A stretch of 8,703 bases of DNA from Lentisphaerota bacterium (GTDB lineage: Bacteria > Verrucomicrobiota > Kiritimatiellia > RFP12 > UBA3636): the NCBI GenBank assembly GCA_012511845.1, contig JAAZFF010000286.1, forward strand, positions 1 through 8,703. The letters run 5' to 3'. This document shows, piece after piece, positions 1-6,817 of the stretch (positions are counted from its first letter, which is position 1; every line of letters starts with the position of its first letter). The notes below the pieces were generated by a model that was not told where the DNA came from, made no database searches, and was given only the letters and a program-made list of their open reading frames with translations. Both the position numbers and the translations under genes were made by a program.

Positions 1-1131
1 GAACAGGTCTTCTTCGATGACTTCAATGATTTCAGAATAAGCCCGAGTACATCCGGAGTCGGAGACTTGTGGATGGCACCGGGATGGAATACTGCCGTCG
101 GCGGAAGCGCACAAATCATGCTGCCGGATCGCAAGCCGAACGTCTACGGGCACGATAGTGACAAAGGTCTCCAAACACTGTCACTTGTGAAAAGCGATGA
201 CCGATATTTTGCCAGCGGTATCTGCTCCATAAATGATCTTGGACAAGGTTATTCATGGGCTGGACCTAAAATCTTCCGTATCAGGTGCATGTTCCCCAAA
301 CACAATTCCGACGAAATCCCGGGCGGTCTGTTCCCGGCATTCTGGTCGTATGGTTCGGAATTCCTGTACTGGAGAACTTCAAACCGTATCGAATGCGACT
401 TTTTTGAATTCGACGGTATAGGACCCAGCTACTTAAACGGACTCTCAACGCACATTCACTATCCTCACGTAAAAAGCTCATTCGTGATGTCAACAAACAG
501 TTATACGAGAGGAAAGGGGTTCGGCGGCAAACTTGATGAACAAGTTACCGGGATACCCGGAGGATTGGAGATTTGGGATGGAATTTTCCACACATGGGAA
601 TTCATTCTCGATGATGAGATAACGTACATTAATGTCTCCTATCCCGACCCCGACGACGATAAAAAAGAAAAATGGATCGAAATTTTCCGCATGCCAACTT
701 CACCAACGTATCTCGAAAGACTGTACCTGCTTGCCGACTACGCGCTGAAAGCCAACCAGGGCGTACCGGAGCAGCGTGAGGATTTTATAATCGACTGGAT
801 CGAAGTTTGTCAGAAAACAGAAAACATACAGAAAGTTCCTGACATTTTCACAGCACGCCCGGAAATATCAGGAACCCCCTCTGCCGGACACACCCTGACG
901 TGCAGTGCTCAAGCTTCAGGTATCACTGATTTCCGTTACTACTGGTTTGCCGATAATTACCCCTTGACGTACGGTGCATCATCGGAACTTGCCGTTACGG
1001 AAGAACTCGCCGGGCGCACTGTTCGCTGCATGGTCAAAGCAGTCGGTGCACGCGATATGCCCGAAGCCTGGTCAGCTGCAGTTAATATTGCCGACAAAGA
1101 TATATCAACTACTGCAATTACCTTGAAATGA
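1..1131 (+). CDS. GH16-type glycoside hydrolase with C-terminal Ig-like domain (5' end outside window)
   Basis: The reading frame is open from base 1, so the start lies upstream; the in-frame TTG at 67 has no visible reason to be the start. Numbering from base 1 (376 residues), the opening FFDDFNDF resembles the first strand of GH16 jelly-roll enzymes. GLFPAFW (about 109-115) matches the family's G-x-W-P-A-F-W segment. ECDFFE (131-136, bases 391-408) matches the catalytic E-x-D-x-x-E, with E131 as presumed nucleophile, E136 as acid/base, and an unusual Cys at position two. Next come STHIHYPH, an FHTWEF strand and a closing EDFIIDWIEVCQ strand, all in family order. Bases ~856-1110 encode an Ig-like domain (PEISGTPSAGHTLTC...). 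GH16 members cleave beta-1,3/1,4-glucans, agars, carrageenans and similar polymers; the substrate cannot be told here. The stop overlaps the next start (ATGA), implying coupled translation. Family assignment is strong; activity is inferred. Confidence 0.85.
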   Translation, partial: EQVFFDDFNDFRISPSTSGVGDLWMAPGWNTAVGGSAQIMLPDRKPNVYGHDSDKGLQTLSLVKSDDRYFASGICSINDLGQGYSWAGPKIFRIRCMFPKHNSDEIPGGLFPAFWSYGSEFLYWRTSNRIECDFFEFDGIGPSYLNGLSTHIHYPHVKSSFVMSTNSYTRGKGFGGKLDEQVTGIPGGLEIWDGIFHTWEFILDDEITYINVSYPDPDDDKKEKWIEIFRMPTSPTYLERLYLLADYALKANQGVPEQREDFIIDWIEVCQKTENIQKVPDIFTARPEISGTPSAGHTLTCSAQASGITDFRYYWFADNYPLTYGASSELAVTEELAGRTVRCMVKAVGARDMPEAWSAAVNIADKDISTTAITLK

Positions 1132-2393
1132 AAGTTTTTATAGCCATGTTAATCGCTACCTCTTCCGCAATCGCCTCTGTTCCGTCTGTTTCCGCATGGA
1201 AGCACTGTACACGAACACCGGTCTCCGACGTTCCGGAACGCCATACTATACACTCGTACTTCAACGTCTGCCCCGAGTCTCCCGACGGAAGATACGTTGT
1301 GTTTTATGCTTCAAAAACTCCAAGCTCAGAAACAGGAGAGATAATTCTGCGGAACAGGGAAACAGGAAAAGAAGAAACAATCGCAACAAATATTGAAACT
1401 GAAGATGCGCACCGTGCAGCATGCCAGCAGTGGATGCAGGGAGGCAAAACCGTTGTCTACCATAACCACAGCAAAGGTGTCTGGACAGTTTATGCTTACG
1501 ATGTTGAAACAAAACAAACCCGAACCCTCGCAACTGAGCGTCAGCTCGGCTTTACTTCACCGGATGGAAAGGGAAATCTCGTACCGCTGTACGGATACCA
1601 TTGGAATCCGACGAAACACCGCGATTTTGAAGTATATGATTTGAACGAAAACAAAATTCGCACTGTTGTTACAATCAATGACGCAATTGACGCAATTAAA
1701 TCTTTGAACCCTGAATGGCTTGAGACAACATTTACCGGCAATAAAGATAAAATGTCAATTTTCTTCCCTGTAATGAGTCCCGGCGACAAATACGTATTTT
1801 TTAAAATTTCACAGGGAAGCGGCAAGGATAATTTCAAGTCCGGTGCAGCCAGCAAGAGAGAAGGCAAGGTTGTATACGATACAACTGGCAAGTTCCTCCG
1901 CTTTCTGCCGCAATGGGGACACCCTTCATGGAGTCCCGACGCGCAGGAAATACTTGAAAAAGGAAATTTTACCGTAAATATATTTACAAAAAAAGGCCGC
2001 CACCTTACACGTTTCTCTACCGACCATCCGTCGTTTGGCCCCGACGGCACACTATTCGTCAGCGATGGTAAAGCCACAAAAGCAGATTACGTCGCTACAG
2101 GCAAGCAGGTTGTTACAGTAGGGGATGCAGTGGAAAAGGACGGTAAAAGCGTAAGGATAGATTACTTTGTATCAACAAAAGGCGCCCGCTCATGGCGAAA
2201 ATCACACCCCCATCCTGTTTTCAATTTTGATGGAACACGTATTTACTACAACGTATGTGAAGGTGAATGGACAGAGCTGCGCGTTGCAGAAATTGATCCG
2301 GATGCTCCCGAAACTCCGGAATGGATCCTGTCGAATCTGCCGGAATTCAAGGGAGATACAACCTGCGCATACGTATCGTTCAGCGTTTATTGA
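1128..2393 (+). CDS. Exported PD40/TolB-like beta-propeller protein
   Basis: This encodes 421 residues. It begins with a Sec signal peptide: MKVF, a hydrophobic stretch 4-19, and a likely cleavage after V-S-A at residue 23. The mature part carries repeated PD40-type blade motifs: SPDGRYVVFYAS (51-62), SPGDKYVFFKIS (217-228), HPSWSPDAQEIL (265-276), PSFGPDGTLFVSD (301-313) and HPVFNFDGTRIYYNV (362-376). They indicate a periplasmic or secreted beta-propeller. An H-P-H-P motif at 360-363 opens the last blade and is reminiscent of the His-x-His metal site of PL22 oligogalacturonate lyases, but the Gln three residues before the first His is Arg here, so I do not call it a lyase. The ATG overlaps the stop of the GH16 gene by 4 bp and has no clear Shine-Dalgarno, so translation is probably coupled. 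A role in binding or processing the same glycan is inferred from that pairing only. Confidence 0.8.
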   Translation: MKVFIAMLIATSSAIASVPSVSAWKHCTRTPVSDVPERHTIHSYFNVCPESPDGRYVVFYASKTPSSETGEIILRNRETGKEETIATNIETEDAHRAACQQWMQGGKTVVYHNHSKGVWTVYAYDVETKQTRTLATERQLGFTSPDGKGNLVPLYGYHWNPTKHRDFEVYDLNENKIRTVVTINDAIDAIKSLNPEWLETTFTGNKDKMSIFFPVMSPGDKYVFFKISQGSGKDNFKSGAASKREGKVVYDTTGKFLRFLPQWGHPSWSPDAQEILEKGNFTVNIFTKKGRHLTRFSTDHPSFGPDGTLFVSDGKATKADYVATGKQVVTVGDAVEKDGKSVRIDYFVSTKGARSWRKSHPHPVFNFDGTRIYYNVCEGEWTELRVAEIDPDAPETPEWILSNLPEFKGDTTCAYVSFSVY

Positions 2394-2395
2394 GA

Positions 2396-2411
2396 GCTCG
2401 GCAAGCCGAGC
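2396..2411 (+). terminator. Possible terminator hairpin after the PD40 gene
   Basis: GCTCGGCAAGCCGAGC is a perfect 7-bp inverted repeat with a 2-nt centre (in practice 6 bp with a CAAG loop), two bases after the TGA of the PD40 gene. It is GC-rich and well placed for transcript 3'-end formation or protection. It lacks the following U-tract of an intrinsic terminator and runs straight into heptamer cluster A. A related hairpin sits beside cluster C, so it may be part of a dispersed repeat rather than a terminator. Confidence 0.35.
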
Positions 2412-2435
2412 AGTGGATAGTGGGCAGTGGGCAGT
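2408..2435 (-). repeat. Heptamer tandem repeat, cluster A (4 units, inverted orientation)
   Basis: Read on the minus strand this is four contiguous 7-bp units with consensus ACTGCCC (variants ACTATCC, ACTGCTC). It is the same family as clusters B, C and D but in the opposite orientation. Together with the adjacent hairpin (2396-2411) it forms a 40-bp element whose reverse complement matches 2802-2841 at 35 of 40 positions by my manual alignment. Confidence 0.85.
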
Positions 2436-2457
2436 ACTTATGTGCCGCAGATATCTC

Positions 2458-2481
2458 ACGCAGAGGCGCGGAGACGCAGAG
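2458..2481 (+). repeat. 8-bp tandem repeat, ACGCAGAG type (3 units)
   Basis: Three contiguous octamers: ACGCAGAG, then GCGCGGAG, then ACGCAGAG again. The outer two are identical and the middle one differs at two positions. It is unrelated in sequence to the neighbouring heptamers. Confidence 0.7.
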
Positions 2482-2501
2482 CTGAGGATGTGTAAACTGT
2501 A

Positions 2502-2523
2502 GCATAGACATTCCTGTCTGTGC
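2502..2523. repeat. REP-like hairpin, 9-bp stem with TTCC loop
   Basis: GCATAGACA at 2502-2510 pairs with TGTCTGTGC at 2515-2523 (eight Watson-Crick pairs and one G-T), leaving a 4-base TTCC loop. There is no U-tract on either side. It is the strongest stem-loop in the spacer. It could be a REP-type palindrome or a bidirectional transcript end signal for the two convergent genes. Confidence 0.55.
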
Positions 2524-2537
2524 CCGCCTGCTTAGAA

Positions 2538-2572
2538 ACTGATCACTGCCCACTGCCTACTGATCACTGCCC
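2538..2572 (+). repeat. Heptamer tandem repeat, cluster B (5 units)
   Basis: Five contiguous 7-bp units of the ACTGCCC family in plus orientation. Units 1 and 4 are ACTGATC, units 2 and 5 are ACTGCCC, and unit 3 is ACTGCCT. The pair ACTGATC-ACTGCCC is also how cluster D ends, so these clusters share longer-range similarity beyond a single heptamer. Confidence 0.85.
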
Positions 2573-2596
2573 GAAAGGCTTGGATCAGAAAAATCC

Positions 2597-2617
2597 CGGG
2601 TCCGGAGTCCGGGGTCA
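2597..2617 (+). repeat. 7-bp tandem repeat, GGRGTCC type (3 units)
   Basis: Three contiguous heptamers, CGGGTCC, GGAGTCC and GGGGTCA, form a second 7-bp family unrelated to the ACTGCCC series. It is short, so chance cannot be excluded in isolation; its position among many similar blocks supports it. Confidence 0.5.
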
Positions 2618-2626
2618 CAATTGATG

Positions 2627-2666
2627 GGCGTCACGGCGTCGGAGTCCCACGGCGTCAGGTGTCGCC
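2627..2666 (+). repeat. Degenerate 8-bp tandem repeat, GGCGTCAC type (about 5 units)
   Basis: GGCGTCAC (2627), GGCGTCGG (2635), a diverged unit at 2643, GGCGTCAG (2651) and a diverged unit at 2659 keep an 8-bp register over 40 bases. Three of five units share the GGCGTC core. Confidence 0.5.
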
Positions 2667-2683
2667 GCTGCCGCAACTGAACA

Positions 2684-2719
2684 AAGTGGACATGGTGGAC
2701 AACGTGGACGGAGTGGGCT
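2684..2719 (+). repeat. 9-bp tandem repeat, NNGTGGACA type (4 units)
   Basis: Four contiguous nonamers, AAGTGGACA, TGGTGGACA, ACGTGGACG and GAGTGGGCT, keep the GTGG core in strict 9-bp register. Confidence 0.65.
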
Positions 2720-2736
2720 CGACAGTAAAGCATTTC

Positions 2737-2763
2737 AATAAGGTCAATGCGGTCAATAAGGTC
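2737..2763 (+). repeat. 9-bp tandem repeat, AATAAGGTC type (3 units)
   Basis: AATAAGGTC at 2737, AATGCGGTC at 2746 and AATAAGGTC at 2755 are contiguous, the outer units identical. Unit length equals that of the block at 2684 but the sequence differs. Confidence 0.7.
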
Positions 2764-2801
2764 AGTTGGCTGCCCGGGCTGCGCCGCCGAGAAAACCGCC
2801 C

Positions 2802-2841
2802 ACTACCCACTACCCACTGTCCACTGCACGGCTTGCCGGGC
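2802..2841 (+). repeat. Heptamer cluster C (4 units) plus CGGCTTGCCG hairpin
   Basis: Units ACTACCC (twice), ACTGTCC and ACTGCAC occupy 2802-2829, directly followed by a short palindrome CGGC-TT-GCCG (2829-2838). The whole 40-bp segment is an imperfect inverted copy (35 of 40) of 2396-2435, so the two elements face each other across about 366 bp. Confidence 0.8.
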
Positions 2842-2850
2842 CTCGCCCTA

Positions 2851-2880
2851 CCCGATGCCGATGGCGATAGCGATCCCGAT
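2851..2880 (+). repeat. Hexamer tandem repeat, NNCGAT type (5 units)
   Basis: Five contiguous hexamers with invariant CGAT: CCCGAT, GCCGAT, GGCGAT, AGCGAT and CCCGAT. In one frame it would encode Asp-x dipeptides (DADGDSDPD), as in calcium-binding linkers, but no supported gene uses that frame. Confidence 0.7.
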
Positions 2881-2893
2881 GCCGCATAAGCAA

Positions 2894-2928
2894 ACTACCC
2901 ACTGCCCACTGTCCACTGATCACTGCCC
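2894..2928 (+). repeat. Heptamer cluster D (5 units), overlapping a coding 3' end
   Basis: ACTACCC, ACTGCCC, ACTGTCC, ACTGATC and ACTGCCC are contiguous and followed by GG, as in clusters A and C. The cluster covers the stop codon (2920-2922) and the two preceding codons of the minus-strand lipoprotein gene. An adjoining CCCGG/CCGGG inverted repeat (2926-2940) lies fully in the coding end. Confidence 0.85.
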
Positions 2929-5900
2929 GGATCTGCCGGGCCTAGCTTCCGTTTTTACAATAATCGTATCAGCTACCCGGCCGCGTGTGTTGAGTGCTGA
3001 TTTCATGAACTCTTCGTAATCAGCACCCTCAAACATGGCACACTCCAACACAGCCTTGCGCTGCACCTGAACATGCAGCCGCCCGTCACTGTCCAGCATC
3101 TCCCTGCACGTCGTGCTGAGAACCGTACCGATATCAGCACGATCAAAATTATTTTCACGCGGCAGAAGCGATGCTGCTGCTGCGCCCCGGGGAAGCACTA
3201 TATTCCATTCGTCATAAAGCCTGTTGATCCCCGATCTGTAAAAAGGATAAACCCGCTCCCCATAACGTGGTCCTATCGCTGTACGTCCTGAACCGATAAG
3301 CCTGACGCTTAAAGCATCGCCCTCTTTAACAGCCCAGGAAGGAATGCTGATTTTGAACTTCTCCACAGCAGGATATGAATCAAAATCTGCCTCATACTCC
3401 CCTTCAAGCCGGGCGCTGCGAGAATAAGATGATACAAGCTCCAGAATGTGTCGGCGGCGATCTTCCGGTGTAATCTCCGTGTGCAATCGTCGAAAACCTT
3501 CCGTATTTGCTCCGCGCAATTCGCGGGTAATCTCAACAACAGCACTCAGATCCTCCATTACTTCAACGTCATATCTCGTTGTAACGGAGTCGGCATATTC
3601 CCCGGGGAGTTTAAGCTCGTACCACTTTTTATTTACCGTATCAAGGCACAGAACCCCGTCTGCTCCCGTTGTCTGCAAGTCCGAGTATTGGCTTCCACCG
3701 TTCACATAGTACGTTTCATCCCCATCATCGACAACTACAAGAACAGTATCTATAAAATCATGACTTGTAACAGCACTGTCTTCCGTATCTGATGCCAGAC
3801 GTACGCTGTCACCTAAAACAATACGCGGCTCAAGTCCGACCCCATCTAGCATCGCATACGTCAGAACTGCCAAATCAACTCCATGCCCGTACTCAGCACC
3901 AAGTGTGGTGTCGGCAGGCGATATGGAAGCAAGCGTAAAATCATAAAACGACACACCGATACCGCGTACGTTTTTGGCAACATAGTCCCTGATTGCCTTT
4001 ACCTTTTCCTTCTTCGTCTCGAGACCGGCAGTTATCTTTTCAGACAACCCGACAGCATCCGGCTGGTTCACCGCTTTAATAATCATATTCGTCTCGATTA
4101 TGCGTCCATACTCCCACACATCGAACTCAGCCTCAACACTGTACTTTTTGTCAAACAAGTAACGGGCAGGAGGCATGTTCGCCTCCTTCAGCATTCCCGT
4201 CATGTTCGTATAGGCAATTTCAATATTTTCACCTGAAGACATACCCGGAAAACTCATACCGTCTTCATTTGACTGCAAGCGCAGCACCTGTTCTTCCATG
4301 TCGGAAAATCCTCCAAAATACATTGTAAATGCACGCGCCGGTTTCCCATAAACTTTGTGCCGTATTTTATAATCGATCACACTTCCAACTTCGAGACCGG
4401 GCAGATTTACTACAAGCGTCTTCCCCGCCTGGTAGCGAGGTGCCGACGCCACCCACGGCTGATCCATCATATTTATCTCAAGCTCTGTTACTTCGTGTAC
4501 CTGTCCATCAGGAGAGATCACCTCAGCCGAAATCAGCTCAGCGCTTTCCGTTGCCGGATTGAATGAAAACTGCAAATCTCCCGACTTCTTTTTCCCTGCA
4601 TACGTCAGTATCTCACTGCGCTCATGGTGAACTTTCACCCATCCATTAGATTCAGCCATCGGAGAAATATCTGTTTCACTTAAAAGCACTCGCGTATCAG
4701 CAGGCGGTATGCGATCTACAATTACCGGCTCCTCCCTGAGCTCATCTCCCGAACGTGCTTCAGACCACAAGCCTACTGCTCTGCCGGCAGATTCCTTCGC
4801 CATGAAAACCGAGCGGAGTTCCGGATATTCATTCGGCATATAGAGGCTTTTCGACATTACAAAGCTTGAATTGCACACAACGGCATCATTTGAAACAACG
4901 GCTGTCTGAGAAAAGGAAACACCGGACGAAACCATCTCCCCGTCGCCTCCCCATTCAAAACCATCAGCTTCAAAATTCGGATAAACCACAACATGCTCCT
5001 CCACTCCGCAGGGAATACTCGTATCAAGCGGAAAACGGCGTTTTTCCAGACCTGTTCTCCCACCGAGAAAATTCACGTAACCGAACGTCTCGCCCACTCG
5101 TGGCAGAGTCACCACCGTGACACCGCCCGTGAGGACGCTGCCCGGAACGGCATACCCCAACGCAACAGAAAGCGGTGTTGCCGTATCCTGCATGTCATCC
5201 GGTGTAATCTCCAGCTTCGTCAGACACGCTCCCGGAAGCGCAGACTGCAACAGTCCCTCTACCGAACGGAGACGATCATCAGCCGTCATATTTGCAAATG
5301 CGCCACGGTAAACGGTGTCGTTTACTCCCTTGAAAGTTATGTGTGTTTCCACCAGCTGCCAGTCACCCTCAATACGGCTCTGCGTATCAATTGAAACCAT
5401 GTTTTCATCTGCCGGGAGAACGGCTGATTCCATCAGTCCGTCACCATCGGGAGTTGCCACAATAAAGCTTTTTTCGCACAGATATTCCGGCAGCAGACGC
5501 GACGCACTTTCATTAGTCGGATCCATCAGGATATACTTGTCTGCACCTTCAGCATCGGGATTATCGGAACTTGCTGCCACAACTGCATGGTTAAATGCCA
5601 GCTGCGGCACTTCGGGATCTCTCTTCTCTCCGACATGAATTATCACAGGATAGGCATCTATGCCCGCCATCCGCAGCATTACAACGAGTAAAGCCGCCTT
5701 GTCGCGGCAGACACCGTATTTGTTTAAAAATGTGAGCGATACATCATGCGGTTCATAGCCTGGCGCTTCATCTTCAGGTGTTACTCCCATGTAACGGATT
5801 TTCTGCGATACGTATGTAAAAAGCCGCCAGATTTTTTCATCACGCGTTTCAGCTCCATCGATAATTTTGTCCACCTCTGCCTGCATCTCCGGAACAACAG

Positions 5901-6786
5901 CTGCCATGCGCGGCTCTGAAATTTTCCAGTACCAGCGCGACAAATCTTCCCAGTTTTCCATTGTCGACACGAGAACGCGCTGCACGCACGTGTGCCATGC
6001 CGGCATGTTGGGTTCAGGAAAAATTTGTTTCACTTTTTCAACCGACCAGATATGACGGATATCCCCATTGGCTAATTTTTTCTTACGGTATTTTATGCCC
6101 CTGCCGATCTCATCACGCTTCCTGATCTTTTTCAGCGGCAGTTGCGCCGGTGCAATTATTTCCTGCGTCATTTTGACAATCGGCATCGCCATTTCAAAAA
6201 CCATATAGCTGTTGAACTGGTCCGGAACGCGGGATTTTGTTGTTGTGCGTTCCACCCCGATGTGAAGAACGTCTCCCACTTCCATTCCCGGAAATGCCAC
6301 AGTCAGGATTTTATTGTTCGGATCGTAAATATTCGATCCCATCTGCCCCGGCTCGATCATCACGCGACTGTTTGACTCAATATCAACCGGTACGATTCTT
6401 CCATCAGGTTTAATCAGATTCGCAAACTCCACATTTACTGTACCGTAAGAGGTGTTCATCCAAAGCGAAGCAGTTCTTGATTTGCGGCGTCCTTTTTCCG
6501 TAAGAATTTTTTCGTACCACTCATTGAAGCTGACTCCCGTACCATCCGGGTTATACTGCTCTACGCTATAGTCATCGAGCAGTACGCTGTCGGCATCAGG
6601 ATATTTTTCTGTAGTCGTTTCCGCCGCAATCTTCATCACCTTTTTCGGATTAATAAGCGGTTTGCGATCTGGCACTTTTTCCGTGATCTGTATTTTATCC
6701 TCTTCCACAGAAGTGTGGCAGAGTATACACCCCGACACACAAAGTGCGGTGAATACAATTAAAATTCTAAAAACTTTGCTTTTCAT
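2920..6786 (-). CDS. Lipoprotein with two tandem DUF3857-transglutaminase-like modules
   Basis: This encodes 1288 residues. The N-terminus MKSKVFRILIVFTALCVSGC is a lipoprotein signal with lipobox V-S-G-C; Cys20 is the lipidation site and +2 is Ile, not Asp, so outer-membrane placement is plausible. Module 1: DUF3857-like region about 65-215, then a transglutaminase-like fold about 305-430 with a recognisable triad: Cys360 (GVCRDKAAL), His400 (FNHAVV) and Asp422 (LMDPTN). Beta-rich sequence follows to about 690. Module 2 repeats the plan: DUF3857-like about 715-900 (TLVVNLPGLEVG mirrors ILTVAFPGMEVG at 160-171), then a transglutaminase-like region about 915-1050. There Gly969 replaces Cys, His1009 is kept and the Asp position appears as Asn or Gly. 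Total length is about twice that expected of one module. It starts 31 bp after guaA with only a weak AGAG ribosome site, so it is probably the distal gene of that operon. The function of such proteins is largely unknown; a cell-envelope protease or crosslinking role is possible. Confidence 0.87.
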   Translation of the reverse strand: MKSKVFRILIVFTALCVSGCILCHTSVEEDKIQITEKVPDRKPLINPKKVMKIAAETTTEKYPDADSVLLDDYSVEQYNPDGTGVSFNEWYEKILTEKGRRKSRTASLWMNTSYGTVNVEFANLIKPDGRIVPVDIESNSRVMIEPGQMGSNIYDPNNKILTVAFPGMEVGDVLHIGVERTTTKSRVPDQFNSYMVFEMAMPIVKMTQEIIAPAQLPLKKIRKRDEIGRGIKYRKKKLANGDIRHIWSVEKVKQIFPEPNMPAWHTCVQRVLVSTMENWEDLSRWYWKISEPRMAAVVPEMQAEVDKIIDGAETRDEKIWRLFTYVSQKIRYMGVTPEDEAPGYEPHDVSLTFLNKYGVCRDKAALLVVMLRMAGIDAYPVIIHVGEKRDPEVPQLAFNHAVVAASSDNPDAEGADKYILMDPTNESASRLLPEYLCEKSFIVATPDGDGLMESAVLPADENMVSIDTQSRIEGDWQLVETHITFKGVNDTVYRGAFANMTADDRLRSVEGLLQSALPGACLTKLEITPDDMQDTATPLSVALGYAVPGSVLTGGVTVVTLPRVGETFGYVNFLGGRTGLEKRRFPLDTSIPCGVEEHVVVYPNFEADGFEWGGDGEMVSSGVSFSQTAVVSNDAVVCNSSFVMSKSLYMPNEYPELRSVFMAKESAGRAVGLWSEARSGDELREEPVIVDRIPPADTRVLLSETDISPMAESNGWVKVHHERSEILTYAGKKKSGDLQFSFNPATESAELISAEVISPDGQVHEVTELEINMMDQPWVASAPRYQAGKTLVVNLPGLEVGSVIDYKIRHKVYGKPARAFTMYFGGFSDMEEQVLRLQSNEDGMSFPGMSSGENIEIAYTNMTGMLKEANMPPARYLFDKKYSVEAEFDVWEYGRIIETNMIIKAVNQPDAVGLSEKITAGLETKKEKVKAIRDYVAKNVRGIGVSFYDFTLASISPADTTLGAEYGHGVDLAVLTYAMLDGVGLEPRIVLGDSVRLASDTEDSAVTSHDFIDTVLVVVDDGDETYYVNGGSQYSDLQTTGADGVLCLDTVNKKWYELKLPGEYADSVTTRYDVEVMEDLSAVVEITRELRGANTEGFRRLHTEITPEDRRRHILELVSSYSRSARLEGEYEADFDSYPAVEKFKISIPSWAVKEGDALSVRLIGSGRTAIGPRYGERVYPFYRSGINRLYDEWNIVLPRGAAAASLLPRENNFDRADIGTVLSTTCREMLDSDGRLHVQVQRKAVLECAMFEGADYEEFMKSALNTRGRVADTIIVKTEARPGRSGQ

Positions 6787-6817
6787 GTTCTCTATAAGTT
6801 AAATGTTTGTCAGGGTA

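Larger units (their letters stand above)
2394..2919. other. Convergent intergenic spacer made of short tandem repeats
   Basis: This 526-bp stretch lies between two convergent genes. I see no credible gene in it. Short open frames exist (for example a GTG-started 76-codon frame at 2659-2889), but their predicted peptides simply echo the DNA repeats (NKV/MVD/NVD triplets, DADGDSDPD). At least ten blocks of short-period tandem repeat with unit lengths of 6, 7, 8 and 9 bp, plus two hairpins, fill over half of it; they are listed separately. It resembles the short tandemly repeated repetitive sequences (STRRs) described in cyanobacteria, though the units here differ. Confidence 0.8.

Noticed and set aside
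1988..1994. Run of seven A as a possible programmed frameshift site
   Set aside because: The reading frame is ACA-AAA-AAA-GGC, which is not the phase of the A-AAA-AAG slippery heptamer, and the gene continues normally in frame with PD40 motifs afterwards.
1541..2077. 178-codon minus-strand frame inside the PD40 gene
   Set aside because: It is a shadow of the real gene, whose signal peptide and PD40 motifs are clear in the other strand.
2659..2889. GTG-started 76-codon open frame in the spacer
   Set aside because: Its peptide follows the DNA repeat periods (3-residue NKV/MVD echoes, DADGDSDPD), and I saw no convincing ribosome site or known domain.
2394..2928. CRISPR array
   Set aside because: Repeat units are 6-9 bp and directly adjacent, without 23-50 bp repeats and unique spacers, and no cas gene is present.
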